DNA from: Punctularia strigosozonata HHB-11173 SS5 | Lineage: Eukaryota > Basidiomycota > Agaricomycetes > Corticiales > Punctulariaceae | DNA: 64,000 bases | Reading direction: 5' to 3' | Assembly: GCF_000264995.1 (NCBI RefSeq) | Contig: NW_006767434.1 | Location: 674,969 to 738,968 of the forward strand | Shown here: positions 11,730 through 24,200 of the stretch, one piece after another | Numbering within the stretch: the first letter of the stretch is position 1 | Layout of the letters: the number at the start of each line of letters is the position of its first letter | Translations under genes and position numbers: made by a program | The notes under the pieces: generated by a model | The model's database searches: none | What the model was told of the DNA's origin: nothing | Seen by the model: only the letters and a program-made list of their open reading frames with translations

Positions 11730-12492
11730 GGCCCAGGGCGGCCAGCAGCAGGCGAATCGGGCCCCGTCTGGTAACTGGCGCGCGGGTAACGGCGCCAACT
11801 TTTCGGGCGCGAAGAGCCCGGCGCTCTCGAACGTGTCCTCGAACCGGTTCGGCGGGAGCGACGACGGGAGCATGGCTGGACTCGGAGTCGGGTTCGGCGG
11901 CATGGGCGGGTTGGGAAGCCCGAACATGGGGATGGGGATGGGGATGGGTGGCATGCCGGGGCTGGCCGGCATGGCTGGGCAGCTGAACCCGTACCTGCTC
12001 AACATGAACATGAACATGGGCATGGGCATCTCGCCCGAGGCGCAGCTGCTCGCGGCGCAGATGGCCGCGGCTGGCGCTGGCTTTGGGCAGCCGGGCTTGA
12101 GCCCGTTCAGCCTCGCCGGGCTGCAGGCGCAGCAGATCGCGGCGAGCATGGGTGCTCGTGGTGGCCCCGGGGGGCGCATGGGCGGGCGCTCGCCGAGCAA
12201 CAACGGCCGCGCTGGCGGGATGGGCGGTGGAGCAGGCGCTGGGGCGAAGAAGGACGAGGAGGACGTGGACCCGAAGTTGCTGGAGGATATCCCCGCGTGG
12301 CTCCGGAGCCTGAGGCTGCACAAGTACACGCCCAACTTTGAGGGGATGAAGTGGCGGGACATGGTCGTGATGGACGAGGCGGCGCTCGAGGCGAACGGCG
12401 TCGCGGCGCTCGGGGCGAGGAGGAAGATGCTGAAGACGTTCGAGATTGTGAGGAAGAAGATGGGGATCGAGGAACCGGCGGGGTCGGCGTAG
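10275..12492 (+). CDS. vts1: Vts1/Smaug-like SAM-domain RNA-binding protein
   Basis: Family members bind stem-loops in mRNAs through a SAM domain and recruit deadenylases (known for yeast Vts1 and Smaug). I read four exons (10275-10503, 10587-10639, 10694-10757, 10826-12492), 670 aa. A conserved N-terminal segment (AIDQWFENLQSYEDTLEEM, then a helix-rich block to about 150) is followed by a long low-complexity middle: Asn/Gly around 11550-11580, a polyglutamine tract around 11685-11755, and Met/Gly and Asn/Met repeats around 11920-12030. The SAM domain occupies about residues 600-658 (IPAWLRSLRLHKYTPNF, GVAALGARRKMLKTFE), with the basic GARRK patch that contacts RNA. The start is the first of two adjacent ATGs. 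Confidence 0.93.
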
Positions 12493-12914
12493 GCCTTGGA
12501 CGGAAGTATACCACGGATAAGCGGCGGTGACCTCTCCCTCCCCCTGGTTCTCTAACCTCTGCAAGAACGTCGCACACATAGTCTCTCTCTGAACAGTATA
12601 TACGTACGCTCCTCGTGCTTCTCTCCTCCGTCTTTGTCTTGTCGCGCCCTCGTCCGCTTCTTGATTGAATTAGTATGCAGTCCTCTTCCCCGTCCCCCTC
12701 ACACTCTCCCTGTAACGGTCTTCACTGGTTCGGCCTAATGATTATTGGTCCTGTCTCGCCCCATTGCTCCCTGAGTTCATGTGGGGTTTGTCGGCCCCCA
12801 AGCCAGTTGATATGGATGATCAAAGAGACACTTGAAGGATGTAAAAGAGGGGTCTGATGGCCACGCGTACAAGTAGTTACAATATCCACAAAACTAATGG
12901 CACGAACAGCAACC
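12493..12914. other. Convergent 3' intergenic region, no gene seen
   Basis: This lies between the stop of the SAM-protein gene (+) and the stop of the F-box gene (-), so it should hold the 3' UTRs of both. No further coding or repeat signal is visible. Confidence 0.6.
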
Positions 12915-14900
12915 TCACTCCGAATCATTGCCGGGCGGGATCGTGACGGGCGGAGTCAGATCATTCATAGTCAACACATGCACGCCAGGGACCATACTTC
13001 GCAGCACCTCCAAGTCCTCCTCAGAAAATCCTGTGCATCTCCGAAACATCACCCGTCGTAAAATGGGTCGTCCATCCTCGCTCCTTCTCCTCCACAACCA
13101 TTCCACCCCGGACCGCAAGACCTCGAACCAGGGCTGCCCGGTCCTCGATCTGGGGCGCATGAGAAAGTCGATATCCGCGAATTCCAACGATGTGACGTTG
13201 GGGAGCACGGCACTGTATCGAGACAGGATGCTCGTCGCACGCAAGAAAGACTTCATCAAAGAAATGAAGGCCCAGGAACACCCCACAGATATCTCTTGCG
13301 ATGGCCAGTTTCCTGGAAGTTCTCCCCTACTGTTTCTGAACGCATTCGGGCTGTTTAGCTGCCCCTTGAGCGCGAGGGAGGTGATGCGCGATGTACGCAG
13401 CATCTGTATGATGTCCTGAAGGACGAGTGGCGCTTCTGCCTCGTCCTCGGTTTGAAATGATATACCGACTGGGAAACTCCAGCCGACGGATGTAGGCGTC
13501 GAAGGAGAGCGTCCGAACTCCAGCGCCAATTCTATATTCCATTTCTCCTCCTCTGGCTGTTCGGCCTCCAAGGTCACGTCCCGCGGAAGCACGCAGCGTT
13601 TTTCGACAAGTTGCAATAGGGCCAGAGTGAAATCGACGCAGTCTCCGCAGACGGTGTTACACAGCACCACTCGTCCGAGTGGCTGCGTGAGTTCCAGGTT
13701 CTGCAAGATGTTGATGCTGTCGCAGGCGCTTCCCCAAACCACGAGTTCCTGCAGCGATCGCGGACACGGCCGCCTCTCAGCGACAAACAATTGATGCGTA
13801 GGCGGCGAGCAATACACCAAACACAAGACTTCCAATGATTCCAAATGTACGAGAACGTCCAGGACCTCTCGAAGGTCAGGCTTGTCTTCCGATTGGGCTG
13901 ATCCGCTATCGTCCGACTCGCTATCAGGGACTTCCTCGAAACCACAAATGGAGAGATGGCGCAAATTTGAAGCCCGTATGATCTGCGAGTTCCATAGACA
14001 ACGGGTAGCAGCGGAATCCACCCTCAAGTACTGGATAAGAGGTGCGCTCAGCTCGGCGAGACGAGCTTCGATCGCGGCGGTTTTGGCGGGAGAGATCCAT
14101 GCGGATAGCTGGATATAAAGCGTATGTAGCTCGGGCGCACACCCTTGAAATGCGTCCAAAGCGGATAGAATACCAGCATCTGTATCAGCGTCGATCCACA
14201 GTCCGGCGATGCGCATACGATTCTGCGCCACTATGTCGGAGAGATCAGTGTGGTTTTGGTTGTCGTGTGGGCAGAATATGCGCAGAGGATGACGAGGAAA
14301 CCGCTCCCGCATAGCGAGCGTCAACGGCGGGCCCGGCTTTGTACTATCCAGCGTCAAGCACATCCACAGAACTGGGCTATTCATTGAAATTTGGCGCCAC
14401 AGACGACACACCTGTGTCAAAGTTATCGGCCAGCGGGGATCGGGCCAAAGAAGCTCCCAGTCGAAATCGTAGATGGTTTTGATTTGCCAAGTGAAGATGT
14501 GCTGTAGCAATTCAACGGGCATGCAATTGATGGGCCGGGATGCGTTGTGATCATACAGAAGAGCCAGGATTGAATGGCAGCGATGCTCTCTCATAGATAG
14601 GAGGTTTTGCAAGGATCTTGAACGTTCATTACGTGGCTTCAATGTTATAGCGCCAGCATCGTGTGCGTAACACTGGCACGATGTGCAGGGGTGAACCGTG
14701 ACGTTGACGTGAGGGTCGACGAGATCCGAGGCACCACCTTCCGTCCGTGATGCGGCTAGCTTCGCACAGATCTCCTCGATCTCTCCCTGGAGTCTCCGTA
14801 TGTTATCGGACCGTGCTTTGTCAAGAGCCGCGAGCAGGGCGTTCTGTTCGGGGTTACATACACACGATGGACAGTCAGCATGACTGCCCCGTCGCAACAT
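12915..14900 (-). CDS. F-box protein with leucine-rich C-terminal part
   Basis: A single-exon gene of 661 aa. After a cysteine-bearing N-terminus and a probable coiled segment (near 25-50, ALLAALDKARSDNIRRLQ) comes an F-box at about residues 120-170: INCMPVELLQHIFTW, then TLTQVCRLWRQISMNSPVLW. F-box proteins link SCF ubiquitin ligases to substrates through Skp1. The remaining 480 residues are irregular leucine-rich sequence like the large F-box/LRR paralogue families of Agaricomycetes. Its substrate cannot be predicted. The ATG at 14900 is the first in frame. It shares a 320-bp upstream gap with the end of the GH20 gene, which runs the same way. Confidence 0.88.
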   Translation of the reverse strand: MLRRGSHADCPSCVCNPEQNALLAALDKARSDNIRRLQGEIEEICAKLAASRTEGGASDLVDPHVNVTVHPCTSCQCYAHDAGAITLKPRNERSRSLQNLLSMREHRCHSILALLYDHNASRPINCMPVELLQHIFTWQIKTIYDFDWELLWPDPRWPITLTQVCRLWRQISMNSPVLWMCLTLDSTKPGPPLTLAMRERFPRHPLRIFCPHDNQNHTDLSDIVAQNRMRIAGLWIDADTDAGILSALDAFQGCAPELHTLYIQLSAWISPAKTAAIEARLAELSAPLIQYLRVDSAATRCLWNSQIIRASNLRHLSICGFEEVPDSESDDSGSAQSEDKPDLREVLDVLVHLESLEVLCLVYCSPPTHQLFVAERRPCPRSLQELVVWGSACDSINILQNLELTQPLGRVVLCNTVCGDCVDFTLALLQLVEKRCVLPRDVTLEAEQPEEEKWNIELALEFGRSPSTPTSVGWSFPVGISFQTEDEAEAPLVLQDIIQMLRTSRITSLALKGQLNSPNAFRNSRGELPGNWPSQEISVGCSWAFISLMKSFLRATSILSRYSAVLPNVTSLEFADIDFLMRPRSRTGQPWFEVLRSGVEWLWRRRSEDGRPILRRVMFRRCTGFSEEDLEVLRSMVPGVHVLTMNDLTPPVTIPPGNDSE

Positions 14901-15220
14901 ATACTGGTCAGGACAAATCGGTAGTAAGGCGCGTTTCCACTCACATCACGGGCATTCTGGTGTTACGCTGAACACTAGGGCGAGGACTATAAAGACGAGG
15001 CTCAAATTTGCGGACCAGGGTTGCTGATTAATGTGACAGTTGATGCAGGCGAGCGCTGCATACTCAGGCGTCCGGAACGGTTCACCGCCTCGTCGGGGTG
15101 GCAGAAGCTACCCCTAATTTATGGTCGCCTCTCAGACAATCTCAACGAATACAGGAACGAAGCATTGCAACAGGGATGAGTGGTAACGAGGTACGTCCCA
15201 ATGCCTCTTTCCGCGACTCC
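14901..15220. promoter_or_regulatory. Upstream region of the F-box gene
   Basis: About 320 bases between the F-box start (minus strand) and the stop of the GH20 gene. It presumably holds the F-box promoter and the GH20 3' UTR. No specific site can be named. Confidence 0.4.
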
Positions 15221-17462
15221 TCAAGCCGCCAAATCACACGCGTACGGCCGAAGCGCGCACCAGGTTGGCTGCAGCGGGATCGCCTTGACACCCCTCTGAC
15301 TCATCCGAGACGCAAGTTCGTGCAAGCGCGGCAACGCGCTTGTCACATTTGTCTTCGACGGCCCGCTCCAGAAAAGCTCTGCTGAAGCGGCGGCACGGGG
15401 CCAGACAATCGAGTCGAGGTTCGTCGGCGATGCCTGTTCGGTCCAGAGAGGTTGTTGACCTGGAGAAACACGTCATCAGCAGGCATGATTGGGGTAGAAA
15501 GCACGCCCATATACCTCCGATGACGAGTTTGCGTTGCGTCTCCGTCATATTGGCATATGGATCGAAGGTATAAGCCTGAAGTTGATGTCGAGACGCTCTC
15601 GTGTTATCACCACACCACATCAAGAACAACATACCCTCTGCCATGTCTTGAAGGGATCACACCAGCTGTTCCCCGATGGATCCGAGCCGACCCAGCCACC
15701 AGCGCCGCAGTCCTGGCGATAGTTTAGTCCCCGTGGTTGCTCTTTTCAATGCAGTCTATTCACCAAGTAGAAATAGTCAGACGGTTGGTGGATGAGCCTG
15801 TAGCCACGCTCGGCCACCGATGTCGCGTTCTGAGAACTGATCCACACACTGAGAATACACTTAGCCAGCATAGAACTACTCGTTACATGCCCGGGCTTAC
15901 ACCACGATGGTTTCGTTTGATAAGGGGACGTCATAGTCCAGTAATATCTCTATCATGCGGTGATATGAGTATAGGCCTCAATATGATCGGAGCCAGGTAC
16001 CTTCTTTGACTATGGGAGTCTTCCCCAGTTTCTCCAACGCCGCGTGATTCTGGAGCGTAAAAACGCCCAATGCCTGCTCGAGCGTTTGCCCGGTCGCCTT
16101 AAGCTCGATCTGCGTCTCGTCGTCTTGGTCATAACAGTTGGTGTTCACCTCGTCTCCGCCGGTGCTGAACAAGCGTGACGAGTACAGCTTGGCGGCCGCG
16201 GATAGCAGGTTTGTCGTGAAGTTCATGGTAGACGGCGAGGCGAGGCGAAGCTGGCCTGCAGGAGGCTCTGACGGTATCTCAGGGCGAAGTTGTGAACACG
16301 ACTACGCCGTTGCTCACCACTCGCAAACGAGGCCCACGGTGTAGCCTGTGGGCACGCGACGTGTTCCGGATGCGACTCCGATATAACAGCCGTATGTCCA
16401 GGGGTGTCAATTTCCTGGAGGAGAGGTGAGATGCTGATGAGAACTTGACGCCTTCATAAACGTACGGGAACAACATCGATACCTCTCTACCACAATGTTA
16501 GCCTTAAATTGAGGTATGTGGAGGATCACCCACCGTTGCCGCGTAGGAGACAATTTGGGCCACGTCGGACGGAGTGTAGACAGACGAATTTGAGTAGGCA
16601 CCGTCCCGGGAAACTTCCTCGAATCCAGGGATCTGTAATGGAAAGCTTTGGCTATCCACAACGTGCCAGTAGAGCTGGCTCATCTTTCGTCGAGTCAGAT
16701 CTCGCTGATCGTCGAACATCACTGAAGGCTACCTTGACCCAGCTCATTGCATCTAAAGTCCTCTTAATATCTGACACTGGAAAGCTGCGTCAATCCACAT
16801 CGGTTAGCTCATAGTGCATGGAAGATCTCGAATGTACTCACAAATGTCTTGATGTGTCAAGCATGAAGCCACGATAAGGCTGCAGGAAGGTGAGCGACGA
16901 TCCTATACAAATTCCAGAACAGGTGCCTTACAAGCTCTGGTACATCATCAATCGACACGGGGGCTTCCAAGTTGTAGATTATGTTGTCCACGGTATACCA
17001 CAGCTGACTGAATGTTGCTAAGCCCCTGAATAGCCCGAGGGATGTATTCGCCGACAACATCGCAGGACCTCCCGTGCTTGGGATATCCAATGAGTACGCT
17101 TCATTCCTCTCAGATATGTCTCTCGTGGCTTCCTCGGATATGCTGCGAATCTGCGGTGCACCATCGACAAGCTCTACTCTCAATGTCGTCAACTGCATCG
17201 CCTCTTCCAGCACACCCAAGTCGGATTGGCCGCGATCGACGACCAGTCGCCCGAGATGATCGCTTTTGACATAGTGCTCGGTGCGACTGACGGCGTCGAC
17301 GAGGTCGGTCGGAGGGTTCGGAAATGTGATCTGTATAGAGAATTCGTCAGCCAGACGTAACACGTTTCGTCCGGTCTTGATCGTCGTAGGAAGGGGCCAA
17401 ATGGCGTTGACGATGACAGGTACGCAGGTTACTGCGACAACAAGCCGATGTTGGACCAGCAT
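15221..17462 (-). CDS. Beta-N-acetylhexosaminidase, GH20, secreted
   Basis: The enzyme removes terminal N-acetylglucosamine from chitin oligomers and glycans outside the cell. I read 12 exons: 17462-16932, 16879-16842, 16784-16733, 16683-16534, 16486-16466, 16414-16318, 16267-16001, 15949-15901, 15848-15764, 15712-15635, 15575-15515, 15459-15221. They total 555 aa, the usual fungal size. Introns are 47-59 nt with GT...AG ends and all phases agree. A signal peptide (MLVQHRLVVAVTCVPVIVNA) precedes IWPLP, the typical mature start. The catalytic pair is D335-E336 in STGGDEVNTNCY. Other GH20 marks are YRGFMLDTSRH, WHVVDSQSFPL, EIDTPGHT, YFYLDCGAGGW and LWTEQ. One exon is only 21 nt. The gene looks intact although single frames are badly fragmented. 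Confidence 0.9.
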
Positions 17463-18206
17463 CAGGAGGGTTCAACGCAAGGACCAACGTTTCACCCGTA
17501 GTTATGCAACCTTGATAAGGTACCACATGTGCCATAGGACACCACGAGACCAGGATTCCGACTTCATAGGCTCAAGCAGGATAGGACGTCTGAAGTTCTT
17601 TAGACAATGAACTCTGGAGATCCATGAACAGAAACCTCGAGAAGACTACACAGAGAAGTAAGTCCCATGCGCGCCGAAGAAGAACCGGGATGAAGCATGC
17701 TTCCGAGATAACTATCTCTCAACTGAACGTATCGATTGTGGTGTTCGAAATGAGGGCCATTATTAACGGCCGATGCATGGCAGACAATTCTGAAACGAGT
17801 GAGGGCTTCGAGGGGACAACCTCCCGCAATCCCGTGGCATCGTCGGATAACTCTGTATCCGTGGGAATTTGCTCCGGCACCCGCTTCATACGGGCTCGTT
17901 GACTGTGATCTTGCCATTGACACTAATGCGGATGTAAGCTCCAATACAACACATTGTCTCCGCTCGTCAGACTTCTTGCACATGGTGTGGCTCTCCTGTT
18001 TTCCATGTTGGCGACGCTTTTGTGAGGGTCAAAGCACCTTCTCAGCCGATATAGCACGGCACCGTCGGCTTCTCCCACTGTATAGCTCACATCGCATGCA
18101 TTCCTGTGCGGAATGTGGAAAGTTCAACTAAATGGATTCTTGCGAACGCAATCACGAGACACCTCGGATGATCCTGCATTGTTGGTCAGGCTTGACTCCG
18201 AACACC
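17463..18206. other. Divergent intergenic region, no gene seen
   Basis: This lies between the divergent starts of the GH20 gene (-) and the epoxide hydrolase (+), so it should carry both promoters. Open frames here are short, overlap on several frames and match nothing I know. Confidence 0.5.
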
Positions 18207-19903
18207 ATGGCTAGCGCAGAACGACCGTTCAAAGTAGACATACCCGACACCCAACTGGAACAACTGAAAACAAAGCTTGCCTTTACCCGTTTTCCTGACG
18301 AGCTGGAGGATGCTGGCTGGGATTACGGCGCGCCTCTGGGGGACGTGAAGCGACTGGTGGACAGGTGGAGGAACGAATGGGACTGGCGCCGCCTCGAGGC
18401 TGAAATCAACGAACTACCTATGTTCACGCAAGACATCGAGATCGACGGATTCGATACTTTGGAGATACACTACGTACACCAAATGAGCGAGTCTGTGAAC
18501 GCCATTCCGCTCTTATTCATTCACGGATATGAGTGTCATCTTATCGACTGCACGTTCTCGAGCGTTCACCTCAATAACAGTGCTACTCTCAGGGCCAGGA
18601 CACTTTCTGGAAGTCCGAAAAATCCTACCTCTCCTTTCCTCTCAGGAAGAACCCAGCTTTCATGTGGTAGCACTCGGTTTGCCCGGTTACGGTTGGTCTG
18701 AGGCGCCAAAGAAGAAGGGGTTCAGAATGGGTCGATATGCTGAGGCTCGTTCACCTATTCTATGAATCGTGTACAATTCCAGGCTGAAAACCAGTCGAAC
18801 TGCATAGATCGCCAACAAACTGATGACATCCCTCGGGTACTCGGAATACGGTGGGTAGAAGCGATACTGACTCCTAATGTTTGGACTTATAGCTCTCCGT
18901 ATTCTCTGCAGTGATGCAAGCCGGAGATCTAGGACACTTTGTACGCGTACTTGTGCACTCTTATGGAGAGAAACGTTGATCACTATGTGTGAGCAGGTAA
19001 CGCGCAAGATGGCAATTCTTTATGGAGGCAAACACCTTAAGGCTTGGCATACCAACATGCCTCTGTGAGTGCTCGTGTTGCATGTCTGCGCTTCGTGTGG
19101 CCATATCTAACATTGTTGTGGACAGCGGGGCACCGCCCACAATTACATCGAACCTGCTGGCCTTCTTAGGGTCGCTGTTGATGGGATATTCCGCTACCGA
19201 CAAAGCGGCTCTCGCTCGCAGTCAATGGTTTCGGACCCATGGTTCAGGTGTGTCGAGAGCCTGTTACAACCAGGCTTGAGTCTACGAGCTGTCTGATAGG
19301 CTATATGCGGGAGCACACAACGCAACCGCAGACGATTGGATATAGCCTTCAAGATTCTCTTAATAGGCTTACTAGCATGGATATATGAGAAGCTTCATCA
19401 CTGGACGGACGATTATCCTTGGAGTGATGATGAAGGTTTGTTGTAACTTTGCTTCTTCTGTTCTCTGTGATCACAGAGTTTGAGACGTCACACCATAGTT
19501 CTCGATTGGATATCAGTGTACTGGTTCTCTCGAGGAGCACCAGCAACAACCTTGAAGATATACTACGAGCTTATGCAGTCACCCGACTTCAACGATGTTA
19601 GTCAGGTCACAACTGCTCCAATGGGTGTGTCGTACTTCCCCAAGGAGGTTGCCCCTTCTCCGAAATCGTCAGTTTGCGTTACTTTATGCAGACTTTCCGT
19701 CGCTTCTGACAATATAATTCATCGTTTCCTCTAGGTGGGTCCGATTGACAGGGCACGTCGTCTTCGAGGCTGAGCATGATGACGGCGGGCACTTCGCAGC
19801 ACACAAAAAACCAGAGGAACTGGTCTGGGATCTGAGAGAGATGTTTGGCAAAGGAGGGCCGGCTTTCGGGGTAGTCTCTGGAAAGAATGGATACAAGACA
19901 TAG
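18207..19903 (+). pseudogene. Epoxide hydrolase (alpha/beta hydrolase with EHN domain), probably decayed
   Basis: From the ATG at 18207 the sequence encodes an epoxide-hydrolase N-terminal (EHN) domain (FTRFPDELEDAGWDYG, RLVDRWRNEWDWRRLEAEIN), then the oxyanion loop (LLFIHG), ALGLPGYGWSEAPKKKGF, a nucleophile elbow read as AGDLGHF (usually GGDWG), [22 protein letters not shown], and the catalytic-His region DDGGHFAAHKKPEEL ending at TAG 19901-19903. All family blocks are present in order across about eight exons. Two things argue for decay: the first intron begins AT instead of GT (near 18530), and one extra base near 19350 shifts the frame between IGYSLQDS and the following [10 protein letters not shown] block. 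Another intron near 18750 would need a GC donor. These could also be sequencing errors. The full-length relative would hydrolyse epoxides to diols. Confidence 0.72.
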
Positions 19904-21248
19904 TATATGCAGTTGGTCTATGCTATATCGGCTGGTAGTCAGAGTGCCGTTGACGAGGGGTGGTATTCTCTTGCGAGCGGAGGGCACATCGACACGCTTG
20001 TTTAAGAACTAAGAATGAGCCATGTATCGTTTCCGTCAAAGATATAACGTGTCATGGAATCCGTTGTATACAACGTACATGTCAATCCGTTGAAAGCCGA
20101 GCACATCCCTAACGTCACCTCGCCGATGAACTCAGAGAACAAGCGAACCCATAGTGAAGGCCGATCAAAACGGACTGTGTGCAAATGAGGGATGTACGCA
20201 CAGGCGCGTAAGACGGTAAGCACAGCATTGCGGACTTCCTACTTGCCGGTCATACGCATGGAGTAACTGGCGGTTTGCATTTGAGGCCTTCGGTATCGGG
20301 ATTCCCAAGACGGCAGCGTCGGTGCTATACCGAATTCATTTACTTGTTCGGGGATTCGGATGCTATTCATAATCTCCTTAGCCTACGAACAAATCCGGAG
20401 TTGCTCCCCCACCTTGACTCCGCGAGAACCCATAGAAAATATCCGACAGGCAAGGAGCGCGCACAATCTGCTAAAGCGAGAGCTTCCGCCCACACTCAGA
20501 AACATCGATCCCATACGATCAGCTACCAGCTCTCATCGATCGTCAATACTTCTCTTCGGGCGCAAGATTGGCAAGGGACCTCATCAAGCCTCGTGTAGCT
20601 TAATGGATCATCGGCGGAAAAGAGCCAGCGGCGCCTGAACAAAATCTGAGCGTACAAACGGGTTTCACTGGACGAGGTGCACACGCCGTGAGTATGAGTA
20701 TCGTTTCTTGTGATGAAGCATGTGCTGTGTTTCGTGGGAGTCGAAGTGCTCGTCTAGGGTCGCTGTGAGTCAGGGAGTAGTGAGCGGGATTCACGGTTGG
20801 AAAGCAATGTGCGAAGATGATGTTTCGGCGTCTTCCCCTGCGTTCCCGTGGCGAAGGGTGGCAACTTCCGTCGGCGGGATAGCATCCAGAGCCAGTGATT
20901 GATACTTTTTGAAGGAGTATCGCCGTAAGAAAGTCGTGTACAAGATTGAACAGTAACCATTCTGATTTACGGCACACAAAGCTCGGTCCAAGCTTGGTCA
21001 GAGGCTCCTATGATCACCGCGAAAGCGGCTGAAGCACCAAACGCGTGTTCAACGCGATCACGTGCACTCCACCTCCGATCCACGTTTCCCGCTCGCCTCC
21101 ACGGCGGTCCGAACTCGGCTGGAGCTTTGGACGATAACGCACCCATTTCTTTTGCTGGGCCTATCAACAACCTAATACAACAAGAAAACGGTCGTGGCGG
21201 CACTACTTTCTTCAAGCCAGCCGCAGAACAGCGCGTTCAGTTTACCGC
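19904..21248. other. Intergenic, no gene seen
   Basis: About 1.3 kb with only short scattered open frames and no recognised domain. The final 200-300 bases are the likely promoter and 5' UTR of the large + gene that starts at 21249. Confidence 0.5.
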
Positions 21249-24200
21249 ATGTACGCTCCGGACTGGCAGACGGAGGAGCTGGCCGAGGAATGGGTGGAAG
21301 AATCTGATGACGACAACTCTGAATCGGACCTCTCATTGACAAAACCCATTGCCGGGTCTTTCTTTGTCACTCCCGATCGTTCACTGGGGCACACGGAGGA
21401 CGAACCGGACGGTGCTGGCGGGGCGGGGCCCAGTAGTGCCGTTGGAACCTTTGTCGTACGAGAAGATCAACCTCCTCCAATACTTCCGAAGACGCCTGGT
21501 AAAGGAGGGATCAAGTTCGGCAATGACATGTTCACCCCACTCAAGCTGGAGCGCATGTTCGAACCGCCCTCTCCTCCGCAACAGCAGCAACAAGCGACTA
21601 CAAGCTCACAACCTCTATCTCAGCTCCCTCAAGCTCCAGTACCCTCTTCTAGCTCCGCTCCTCTGAACCCCAGTCCGCTGTCTCAATGCTTTGTACCTTC
21701 CCCTGACCCAACCACGACTACACGCCTGCGAAAATCTTCCGCTCAGTCAATCCGCGACTCCCCTATCATCGAGAACGATGGGAAGAAGGACTCCTCGGAG
21801 AAGAGCGTGCAAAAGGAGCCCTCGGACGAGATCATGGAGACGGACATCCCTAACGTGAGCTTCAACGGGCGGAAGCCTTCCATGAACGGCCAGTTCACAT
21901 TCCATATGCCTCCAAGACCCCCTCCCGATTCCCTTCACCCAAATTCGGCAGGACCCTCTCCCATGCCATCCTCGACTACTCCCTCACCCTTTCCATCTGC
22001 CCCTTCTGGTCTGGCTGGAGTGCAGAGTACTCCGAAACATCCGAACCTGTTGGATAAGGCAATTGGGAAGTCTGCGACCGCAGGAAAGCCAAGCATAGCG
22101 ACGCCTATGACCGGTTAGTCGCGTTGGAACCACAGACTCACCTAGATATGCCTGATGCCTGACGCCACGTACAGATCCACGGCTACGCTTGTTTCAGTTC
22201 CAGTATGATACGTTTACACGCGAACACCTCTCGGCCATCGTGGATTCTATCGCAGTGAACTCCAACTCCCCAAGCAGCGACGCCTTCTCTCCCCTCTCAG
22301 GCGCTCACCCTCAACTACCAGGCGGAGGGCCTCCGAAAAGCCCAGCTTCGCCTTATGGGGCGAAACAGCTTGCTCATGCTCGGGATCGCGCGGGTCAGGC
22401 TGGTAAGGCCTTGAACAGACTCTCGAAGGTGCTGGAGGATGATGGCTCGCGTTCGCACCTCCGCAGCGCGAAGAGGCTTAAGCTTACTCCCGAAACCGAG
22501 CTATCGGAGCCAGAGCCCGCCGTGTCCTCGGGGCTACTCCCCCATTCCTCCGCGTCGACACAACGGACTGAGACTACGCATTTTCTCTATGGACAGTCTC
22601 TACATCGAACTGAGAGTGCGGCAACCAACGTCGTAGCCAGCAGCGCCAGTGCCGCCCCCGCCGGAAGCCGTACCTCCGGAGCGTTCACGCGTACAAACTC
22701 GGAAGCTTCATCCAGGACAGCACGCCCCTCTCTCTCAACGCGGACTGCTTCTACGGAGTTCCTATACGGCAAGCAACAGCCCCGAGCGGATAATTCGGAT
22801 GTGTACGGTGAAGGAGAAGGTGATGGGGCTGCCATCGCGCGTCCTCCCGATGATCTTCGGGCACAAGGGACGCTACGCAGGGATTATGTTAGCGAGAGCC
22901 GGAGCCTCATGAGTCAGATCAAGAAAGCACGGGACTTCTCGACCATAAGTACGGTTGCCAGTCTACGCGACGAAGGGCGAGAACAGGAAGCGGAACCACC
23001 CCTGAGCGCTGATAGGAAAAATAGTGAAACCTCTCCTGTCGGGCATGGGTCGGTTATACTACACGACACTCCCGATACTGCTGGAGAGAAGTCTGTTACT
23101 TCCAACGCGGCCGCGAACCTTGACCCCTACGGACCTTCCCCACCGATGTCCATGGCGCCATCTCCTGGAACTTCCATGGCTAACACATGGAACACCGCTC
23201 GTCCTGGTACGCTGCGACCTGCCTCGTCGCGCCCCAACTCGGCGTTATCTTACCGCGCGCAAGCTGCGGAGTTGATCGCACAAATTCGCAGTGGCCTCGG
23301 GAGTCGGATCGTGTCCGTAGCGACCGATCTCTCACAAACAACCCATGGGGAGCAGTCTATTCAGGAGAAGGCGTCATTTCGACGCTCGTCAAATTCGGGA
23401 TCACTGCGGCAGGCCGAACGCTCGGGACGATACTCGGAGGCAGCATATCCCGCCGGTCTCGGGCATGGTGAAGACCCATCCGTTGGTGGACCGGTTGGTG
23501 CTGGTACCGGCGAAGCACCCGAAGGATCGCCTTCAGGGTTCCGTCCGACGACGGGCTCGTCTCCTCGTAAGCGCATGCGGACGATGAGCGTCGCAGGCCA
23601 CGATGATGAGCAACGTCTCGCTGAAGGCGTCTCGCGCCTGTCCATAGCGCCCGCACCGGTAGTATCAGATCCGCCCCCGATGTCATCGAATCCTCAAGTC
23701 AGGGATGGACAACTCAGGGCAACCACACCTAGTCTCGTTCCGCCGACAGTGGCGGTGCAACCTCCCTCTCCGGCAGGTAATCACCATGCACCCAATCTGG
23801 CTACCGGCGGCGCAGCGGTGCCGGCATACCCTTCCAACTCGGTGCGGGCGCGCGCCAGCGAGGACCTGAACCGCTTTGTGTCATCAAGCACAGTCACCAG
23901 TGGGACCGGGACCACCTTGACCGCGTGAGTCATCGCATTGCATTTTTTTCTCCGCGCGACTGAGCAACCTTTACGTGACCAACAGTGGTACCGTGGATAG
24001 CTACGTGAAGCATGCTGGTCCGAAGCAGATCACGCACATTGCACCCCACGATGTGGGCGTGCCTGATCGTGTCGGTCGGATGGTGTTTGACAAGGTAATT
24101 TATTCTAATGGAGGCAGAAATCACCGGCTGACTGAATCGGGCGCAGGTCATGCTACGCTGGGTACGCGATACACACGAAGCGACACGGCTCGTGGAAGCT

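Noticed and set aside
10624-12579. Two long minus-strand open frames (651 and 498 codons) opposite the SAM-domain gene
   Set aside because: They are antisense shadows of GC-rich exon 4. Their sequences are Arg/Ala/Cys/Pro low complexity with no domain, while the + strand shows a clear SAM domain.
15221-17462. The GH20 locus as a pseudogene
   Set aside because: It looked fragmented at first, but all 12 exons join in phase with consensus splice sites, so it is called intact.
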